A stretch of DNA of 59,068 bases, from NCBI GenBank assembly GCA_023433615.1, contig JAEZCJ010000027.1:1-59068 (forward strand), written 5' to 3'. Made by a program: the position numbers and the translations under genes. Source of the DNA: Bacillota bacterium. GTDB taxonomy: Bacteria; Bacillota; Bacilli; Paenibacillales; Paenibacillaceae. Below, piece by piece: positions 54,801 to 59,068 of this stretch. Below the pieces are notes generated by a model that was given only the letters and a program-made list of their open reading frames with translations, was not told where the DNA came from and did not search any database. Position 1 is the stretch's first letter, and each line of letters opens with the position of its first letter.

Positions 54801-57800
54801 GGCACGCCGGCGGCTGGCCGGATGCATCCCGATCTAGAGCCTCTAATCGGCATGTTCGTAGGAACGTTAGCGATTCGGGTTGCCGTGCCGGGGGCCGAGT
54901 CTTACCAAGCGCTGCTCCGGCAAGTGTCCGCTGCCGTAACGGCTGCGCTGGATCATCAGGAATACCCGTTCGAACAGCTTGTCGAGAAGCTTGCGAGCCG
55001 AAGAGACACGAGCCGGCATCCGATCTTCGATGTCATGTTCGTCCTTCAGCAGCCCGCAAGCCGGGAAGGTATCGCGGACGGATTGCATTACGAGCAGCTT
55101 CGCTTGCCGACGATGGGTTCCAAGTTCGATCTGACGCTGGAGGCGATCGACAACGGGGACGAACTCCGGCTACGCCTGGAATACAGCACGGCTCTGTTCA
55201 AGAAGGATACGATCTCCCGGCTGTTGGCGCAGCTTGTCTCGATGCTTGAAGCTGTCGTCGTGCAGCCTGAGGCAGCGATTGCCGAGATCGGAACGGCCAT
55301 GCCCGCCGATAGAAGGCTGCTGGCGCAATTCAACGATACGGAGACCGGGTACCCGACCGGCGTGACGCTGCATGGCTGGTTCGAGCGGCAGGCCGAACGA
55401 GAGCCGGAACGGATCGCGATCCGTTACGCTGACGCGTTAATGACATACCGCGAATTGAACGAGAGGGCGAATCGGCTTGCCCGCACCTTAATCGCGAAGG
55501 GTGTCGGGCCTGATCGCCGCGCAGCGGTCATGCTGCGGCGCTCGCCGCGCATGATGGTCGCGATATTGGCCGTGCTCAAGGCAGGCGGCGCCTATGTGCC
55601 GATCGCGCCGGAACTTCCGGCAGCTCGGATCGGCTACATGCTGGCGGACAGCGGGGCCGAGTGGCTGTTGACCGACAACGAAGCGGGGAAGGCCGTTCCG
55701 GGCAGTTTCCGGGGCGAGCGAATCGACGTTGACGATCCTGCAGTCTACCACGCGGACGGATCCGACGCGGTCGGCAATGCCGGAGAGGAGCATCTGGCCT
55801 ACGTGATCTACACCTCCGGCTCCACCGGGCAGCCCAAGGGCGTCATGATCGAGCACCGCGCCATCATGAACCGCTTGTTTTGGATGCAGAGCGCCTATCC
55901 GCTGCAAGCGGATGACGTCATTTTGCAGAAGACGCCTTTCACGTTCGACGTATCGGTCTGGGAACTGTTCTGGTGGTTCTTCGCAGGGGCTTCGGCAGCC
56001 TTCTTGGCGCCGGACGGCGAGAAGGATCCGGCGGCAATCGTGAACGCGGTAAGTCAGAACGGCGTAACGGTCCTGCATTTCGTGCCTTCCATGCTGCACG
56101 CGTTCCTCGAGCATCTGGAGCGCAAGCCGGATCATTTCGAGCGATTGTCCAGCTTGAAGCGCGTGTTCGCGAGCGGAGAAGCGCTGCTGCCGAGTCAGGT
56201 CAACCGGTTCTATCGCCTGTTCGGCCGATTATCGGGATCGCCGTCGATCGGCAGGCAGCTCGTCAATCTCTACGGTCCGACGGAAGCGGCAGTCGACGTC
56301 TCGCATTACGCCTGCCCGCCCGAGCCCGGGAATGCGCCGATACCGATCGGCAGTCCGATCGGCAACATGCGCCTCTATATCGTCAATGCCGCTGACCGAA
56401 TGCAGCCGATCGGCGCGGCGGGCGAGCTGTGCATATCCGGAATCGGGCTCGCGAGAGGCTACTTGAACCGCGCCGAGCTGACTCGAGAGAAGTTCGTGCC
56501 AGATCCCTTCCGGAGCGGCGCAACGATATATCGGACAGGAGATTTGGCCAGGTGGCGCTCGGACGGAACGATCGAGTACTTAGGCAGGATGGATCACCAG
56601 GTCAAAATACGCGGGTACCGCATCGAATGCGGCGAGATCGAGACATGCCTGCTGGCGCATCCGCAAGTGAAGGAAGCGGTCGTGACCGCCAGGCCGTCGG
56701 CAGACGGCAGCCTGGCCCTGTGCGCGTACCTGACGGCGGAAGGCGATCTCTCCCTGCAGGCGCTTCGCATGCATGCGACCGAGAAGCTGCCGGCATACAT
56801 GCTTCCTGCCCATTGGGTGCGGATGGACGTCATGCCGCTTACGACAAGCGGCAAGCTGGACCGCGGCGCGCTGCCTGCGCCGGACGAGGCCCCGGCTGCT
56901 CGAGAGCTTGCCGGCTTCGAGCCTCCGGCGAATGAGACGGAGCGGCAGCTGGCAGAGCTGTGGCGGGAGCTGCTCGGCACGGATCGCTTCGGCATGCATG
57001 ATCCGTTCTTCGAGATCGGCGGTCACTCGCTGCTCGTCATTCGCATGCATGCCGCGATCGATAGCTGGTATCCCGGAGTCGTGGGGATGACGGATCTGTT
57101 CGTCCATACGACGATCGCGAAGCTGGCCCGATTCATCGACGAAGCGCGCTCCGGCGGTACGTTCGGAATGGAGAGACTGCCGTTGCCGCAAGCGTTCTTC
57201 AATGCGGCGCGCGAGATGCAGCCGCACAGCGCCTTCGGCGGACAGATGGAAGAAGGCGTAACGGAGCGGCTGCGGGCATTCGGTTCCGACAACGCGCTTC
57301 GGCAGGATGCGTGCCTCTTAGCCTTGTATGTCTATCTGCTGGCACAAGTGTCGAAGCAGCTGCGCATCCCGGTTCATGTCTTGCATGGAGAAGCGAGCGT
57401 GCAGGGCGTGATTGCCGAACTCGACGGCATGCAGGACTACGCCGATATCGCCCGCTCGATGCATGCGGAGCTGTCGGCGGCAGCCGGCGTACCTTCCGGC
57501 AGAAGGAATGGCGGCGCTGCAGGCCATGCTTGGACGCAGTCCGGCGCCGCCGCGATGCATGAAGCGGCGATCTTGTTCCATTATAGGCTGCCGGGGACTG
57601 CAGTGCCCGGCGCTGCGCTTAGGGATCGCTACGATATCCGGCTGGAGCTTGAGCCGATGGGGGCTTCGCTTCGTTACACGTTCGAATTCAACGCGCGGAC
57701 GATCAAGCGGGAAGCGGTCCGGAAGCTCGCGGCAGGATGGGTGAAACTAACGGGCCTCGTCGTGCCGCGTCAGCTGGAGCACGCGGCAGCCGCCGAACAG

Positions 57801-57839
57801 AGCGGAAGAGAAGGGAGAGGGGAACGGCAATGGCGATGA
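48819..57839 (+). CDS. Non-ribosomal peptide synthetase: AL-T-C-A(Ser)-T-C-A(Ser)-T-half C
   Basis: 3,006 residues. An acyl-AMP ligase domain (about 5-560; YSSGSTGDPKGV near 168, SWMPLTHDMGLIGFH) resembles the PksJ/FAAL loading type. Carrier T1 has Ser626 (GGNSL). C1 (686-1110) has HHIACDG near 809. A1 (about 1132-1560) reads D-V-W-H-F-S-L-I-D, the serine code. T2 Ser1682. C2 (1738-2165) has HHLIADG near 1863. A2 (2177-2620) reads D-V-W-H-F-S-L-V-D, the same as EntF (serine). T3 Ser2737. The last 220 residues look like the C-terminal half of a condensation domain without HHxxxDG. No epimerase, methyltransferase or thioesterase. ATG 48819 is placed by GAGGAGG six bases upstream. Predicted intermediate: acyl-Ser-Ser on T3. 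Confidence 0.93.
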   Translation: MAQLAGLGEVLLAARSRHAGITVIGKKHDEYISYEQLYQDAVSVLAVLQERGMKPGDELLLQIEDERKFMTVFWAAVLGGFIAVPVTAGRSVELLSKLKSISGRMRNPYWVASAAMADGIVSSGDPDDADRGLPALRERLLYAEQLLSGEAKGIIHQSNRSDLAFIQYSSGSTGDPKGVMLTHENLLTNMEAILLASGATEADRSLSWMPLTHDMGLIGFHLSPMLGGMQQYIMPTAAFVQKPMLWLRKANEYRATCLASPNFGYKHLLTYFDPDGATDWDLSCVRTIFNGAEPISVPLCRQFLDALAPCGLRDTAMFPVYGMAEAGLAVTFPPPEERMRAVELTRESAVIGQNAQQYETEQRRSGDESDGSGITFVDVGYPVKDCEVRIASELDRPVNEGVIGQIQIRGANVTSGYYRDDAATREAYTADGWLRTGDIGFMQEGRLVVTGRMKDILFMNGQNVYPHDIEQIAATVPGLELGKVAACGVHDHATGTEQLLLFLLHRGRLDPFLPLAEQVGQTINRMTGYAALHVLPVKHIPKTTSGKIQRYKLTAQYERGEFISTIAELEAIRSASRLTSAEDEDGSEVEADPVVLAMLQLWAEAFKRPIDKMRSDDHFFEIGGNSLQAMMMLAQANRRFGVEATLQDLFAHPTPAAFAACIASKEEVLRFGLLRRHEEARAQEICPTTSAQRRIFVQQQARGIGTAYNVPNALRIDGEFDVERAAAALSRLVERHEPLRTCYEWHEGELMQRISKDAVLHVDYDEVPESEIELLHRRFVRPFELAAAPLFRSAIVKCGPKLHYLFTDTHHIACDGLSLLMLLSEWAQLYRGETLQPLTLQYRDYAWHERSLVQSERVAAQEAYWKEKLRGDLPLLQLPAARVRGTERSFEGSQVSITLPHETVVMLEQLAKRQSSTLYAALFTLYALMIARYANQDEVIIGALVAGRTHPDTAAMLGMFNNYLPVRFSMNSGGTFLACLAAMNGTLLEAFAHQEVPYERIVELSETRIDHARNPLFDTMVILHNQLDATAAISIDGAELRRLTFDTGTAKLDLKLDLFPEPNGGIACIFEYDRSQFDRTMIEMMASHYMTLANAALAEPDTDTGRLIMLTEREQRMLEAFNKTAAPYPDRKLIHTYVAEHARNGGLAPAIRFGEQSLSYGDLNARADRLARVLRSLGVGRDMVVGLLSERSLDMMVGLFAILKAGGAYLPLSPQLPEERIAYMLTDSNAALLLADEPSSLRSLPFEGDVICLRDAHDLGVEEGLFGGDLHEAADPDSLAYVIYTSGSTGRPKGVMVEHRALMNRLHWMQKQYPLGPQDVILQKTSILFDVSVWELLWWSMSGASVVLLEPGAEKDPIAVAQAIDAGKVTTIHYVPSMLSVFLQHAEKRTFDVRLLDSLKLVFASGEALQVQHVEQFRACMPQHCRLINLYGPTEAAIDVSYYECHSADGDKTVPIGKPIANIQLHVLSRDLQPQPIGVPGELYIGGAGLARGYANKPEMTNERFVPNPFMPGERLYRTGDLACWMAAGDLDYRGRVDHQVKIRGYRIELGEIERTLLRHEAVAEAVVTLQRDDAGDPYLAAYLVSNPAVDDTNWSAYLGNELPSYMIPQHFVSMSAMPLTSSGKVDRHALPAPIRHASASAEECVEPMTALERRLAEIWKTLLGVGQVGANSHFYALGGHSLKAAALIALIHKEFGIVVPLGEWMKLPTVKRLAELLASGEAEAAAPIEIVSARPHYPVSPAQRRLFILQQLDPQDTSYQLPVAFKLAGRLDCGRLEGAYRELIRRHEALRTSFKLVDGHPVQVVHEEVPFCLEELQSPEDVQPNAILAEYVRPFALAEAPLMRGAVMRMSKDEHLLLFDMHHLIADGLSAGIMAEELMRLYGGEQLVPLAVQYKDYAAWQLKRSASDTLLRQERYWLTELEGELPVLQLPTDYARPQVRSTRGDEVSLQLDAVLLASLRSLASAEETTLYCVLLSAYAAMLSQYANQDELIVGTPAAGRMHPDLEPLIGMFVGTLAIRVAVPGAESYQALLRQVSAAVTAALDHQEYPFEQLVEKLASRRDTSRHPIFDVMFVLQQPASREGIADGLHYEQLRLPTMGSKFDLTLEAIDNGDELRLRLEYSTALFKKDTISRLLAQLVSMLEAVVVQPEAAIAEIGTAMPADRRLLAQFNDTETGYPTGVTLHGWFERQAEREPERIAIRYADALMTYRELNERANRLARTLIAKGVGPDRRAAVMLRRSPRMMVAILAVLKAGGAYVPIAPELPAARIGYMLADSGAEWLLTDNEAGKAVPGSFRGERIDVDDPAVYHADGSDAVGNAGEEHLAYVIYTSGSTGQPKGVMIEHRAIMNRLFWMQSAYPLQADDVILQKTPFTFDVSVWELFWWFFAGASAAFLAPDGEKDPAAIVNAVSQNGVTVLHFVPSMLHAFLEHLERKPDHFERLSSLKRVFASGEALLPSQVNRFYRLFGRLSGSPSIGRQLVNLYGPTEAAVDVSHYACPPEPGNAPIPIGSPIGNMRLYIVNAADRMQPIGAAGELCISGIGLARGYLNRAELTREKFVPDPFRSGATIYRTGDLARWRSDGTIEYLGRMDHQVKIRGYRIECGEIETCLLAHPQVKEAVVTARPSADGSLALCAYLTAEGDLSLQALRMHATEKLPAYMLPAHWVRMDVMPLTTSGKLDRGALPAPDEAPAARELAGFEPPANETERQLAELWRELLGTDRFGMHDPFFEIGGHSLLVIRMHAAIDSWYPGVVGMTDLFVHTTIAKLARFIDEARSGGTFGMERLPLPQAFFNAAREMQPHSAFGGQMEEGVTERLRAFGSDNALRQDACLLALYVYLLAQVSKQLRIPVHVLHGEASVQGVIAELDGMQDYADIARSMHAELSAAAGVPSGRRNGGAAGHAWTQSGAAAMHEAAILFHYRLPGTAVPGAALRDRYDIRLELEPMGASLRYTFEFNARTIKREAVRKLAAGWVKLTGLVVPRQLEHAAAAEQSGREGRGERQWR

Positions 57840-59068
57840 AGCTGGCATTCTTGTTTCCCGGGCAAGGCTCGCAATACGTCGGGATGGCTCGCGCGCTGTG
57901 CGCCGAGCATCCCGCTGCGGAGCGCACCCTTCGGGAAGCGAACGACGTGCTGGACTGGGATCTCCGCAAGCTGATGTTGAAGGGCGACGAGGACGAACTC
58001 ACCCGTACGGACAATGCGCAACCGGCGCTGCTGGCCGCAAGCGTGGCCTCGTACAGAGTCGTGCGCGAAGAATGGGGACTCGTCCCCTTCATCGGCGCCG
58101 GCCATAGCTTAGGCGAGGTGTCCGCGTTATGCTGCTCCGGCATGCTGTCCTTTCCGGACGCGCTAGGGCTCGTCGTGAAGCGAGGCGAGTTGATGCGCGA
58201 GGCGTGCAGCCGAGAGCCCGGCACGATGCTGGCCGTGAACGGTCTTGCACCGGAGGTCATTCGGGAGGAGCTCCGCATGTTAGAAGCGCATGATGGGGGC
58301 ACAGCGGAGTTTGCCTGCCTGAACGCCCCTCGCGAGGTCGTGCTGTCGGGAGAGGCGGAAGCGCTCGAGGCGCTGTCCGTCCGCTTAGCGATGCTGGGAG
58401 GCCGCGCGGTGATGCTGCCGGTCAACGGTGCATTCCACAGCCGGCATATGAGGTCGGCCGAAGAAGGCTTCGTCGAAGCGCTGAGGAGAATCGAGGTTCG
58501 TCCAGGCGAATGGCCGGTCGTCGCCAATCATACGGCTATGCCGTATAAGGCCGGCGAGCCGGATGCGCTGATCGTGCATCTGAGCCGCCAGTTGACAAGT
58601 CCGGTCAGGTGGGCAGAGACGATGGCTTACCTCAGGCAGCAAGGCGCGACAGCCGTCGTCGAGCTCGGTCCGAAGGCCGTGCTGAAGGGGCTCTTGCGGA
58701 AGAATGTGCCGGAACTTAAGTCATACGCGATCGATCTGCCGCAGGATTACGAGCATGTGCGCTCCTGGCGCGTTAGTCGCCGTTGCGACAGGCAACGCTT
58801 CCTGAATGCCTGCTTGACCGCTGCGGTGAGCACTCGCAACCACAACGTCAACGCCGAACAGTATCGGGCGGGAGTTGTCGAGCCGTACCGATTGCTGGAG
58901 CAGATGGAACGGGATTCGGCGCCGAGCAGCCCGGAGGCGGAGGACGAAGAGCTCGATCGCGCACTGGAGCTGATTCGCATGATTTTTGCCGCGAAGGGGG
59001 TTCCGCAGGCAGAGCAGTCCGACCGGCTCGGCGAGCTGGAGGCGATCCGGTCCGGAGAATCGTGTCCC
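57830..59068 (+). CDS. Stand-alone malonyl-CoA acyltransferase (trans-AT), 3' end outside window
   Basis: 413 residues are visible with no stop; the gene continues past the right edge. The first ~300 residues are a FabD-like AT: PGQGSQ, nucleophile in GHSLGE, Arg in VKRGELM, and GAFHS, which suggests malonyl use. A ~110-residue extension follows (DYEHVRSWRVSR onward, then an acidic and helical part), longer than FabD (about 310). It overlaps the NRPS stop by 10 bp and has a GGGAGAGGGG ribosome site. It implies AT-less polyketide modules further right. Confidence 0.9.
   Translation, partial: MAMKLAFLFPGQGSQYVGMARALCAEHPAAERTLREANDVLDWDLRKLMLKGDEDELTRTDNAQPALLAASVASYRVVREEWGLVPFIGAGHSLGEVSALCCSGMLSFPDALGLVVKRGELMREACSREPGTMLAVNGLAPEVIREELRMLEAHDGGTAEFACLNAPREVVLSGEAEALEALSVRLAMLGGRAVMLPVNGAFHSRHMRSAEEGFVEALRRIEVRPGEWPVVANHTAMPYKAGEPDALIVHLSRQLTSPVRWAETMAYLRQQGATAVVELGPKAVLKGLLRKNVPELKSYAIDLPQDYEHVRSWRVSRRCDRQRFLNACLTAAVSTRNHNVNAEQYRAGVVEPYRLLEQMERDSAPSSPEAEDEELDRALELIRMIFAAKGVPQAEQSDRLGELEAIRSGESCP

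Noticed and set aside
48819..57839. Siderophore synthetase, because both A domains have the EntF serine code
   Set aside because: The starter domain looks like an acyl ligase of the PksJ/FAAL type, not an aryl ligase; there are no dihydroxybenzoate genes or iron boxes in view, and a malonyltransferase follows.

Overview
The window looks like a chromosomal segment of a high-GC, spore-forming member of the Paenibacillaceae (Paenibacillus or Cohnella type). Three things support this: a gerA-type germinant receptor operon next to a 74-residue GerE, LplB/YtcP-type sugar permeases with a membrane-bound AraC regulator, and clean Bacillus-type sigma-G, sigma-K and sigma-W promoter motifs. The assignment is inference from gene content. 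No rRNA, tRNA, insertion sequence, phage or CRISPR was seen.

Layout. 1-1,040: start of an MMPL exporter and its TetR regulator, whose promoter overlaps a 34-bp perfect palindrome. 1,038-11,853: a glycan utilisation locus with an AraC sensor-regulator (-), two tandem paralogous solute-binding lipoproteins, two ABC permeases, a GH105 unsaturated glucuronyl hydrolase and a GH43 glycosidase; a pectin/xylan-type oligosaccharide is the likely substrate. 11,960-18,870: sporulation and germination (YhcN/YlaJ lipoprotein, an FAD-Rieske oxidoreductase on the - strand, gerKA-gerKC-small membrane protein-gerKB, gerE). 19,023-24,295: membrane proteins, then a GntR-SDR-cupin-Gfo/Idh/MocA catabolic cluster and a stress-type SDR. 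24,470-33,075: a TPR protein, an orphan histidine kinase, an HD-GYP protein, and a SWIM zinc-finger/SNF2 helicase operon followed by a small gene without an AUG start. 33,076-33,702: non-coding, with an AT-rich inverted-repeat segment and a 148-bp tandem repeat. 33,703-45,992: YfbR-like nucleotidase, class I fumarase with a BASS transporter, a PhoR/PhoP-like pair in unusual order, AraC and Gfo/Idh/MocA genes, the sigma-W-type NfeD-flotillin operon, a nucleoside hydrolase and a small Rieske protein.

46,020-59,068 (running off the right edge): the left part of an apparently uncharacterised hybrid NRPS-PKS cluster. It holds a small upstream ORF, a type II thioesterase, a cyclic-peptide-export type ABC transporter, a 3,006-residue NRPS and a stand-alone malonyltransferase. 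The NRPS reads acyl-AMP ligase, carrier, C-A(Ser)-carrier, C-A(Ser)-carrier, and then a degenerate half condensation domain. It predicts an acylated Ser-Ser unit passed on to something beyond the window.

Across the window, three copies of a ~110-bp structured intergenic repeat sit 26-40 bp after stop codons and between co-oriented genes. A compensatory base-pair change argues that the fold is selected.
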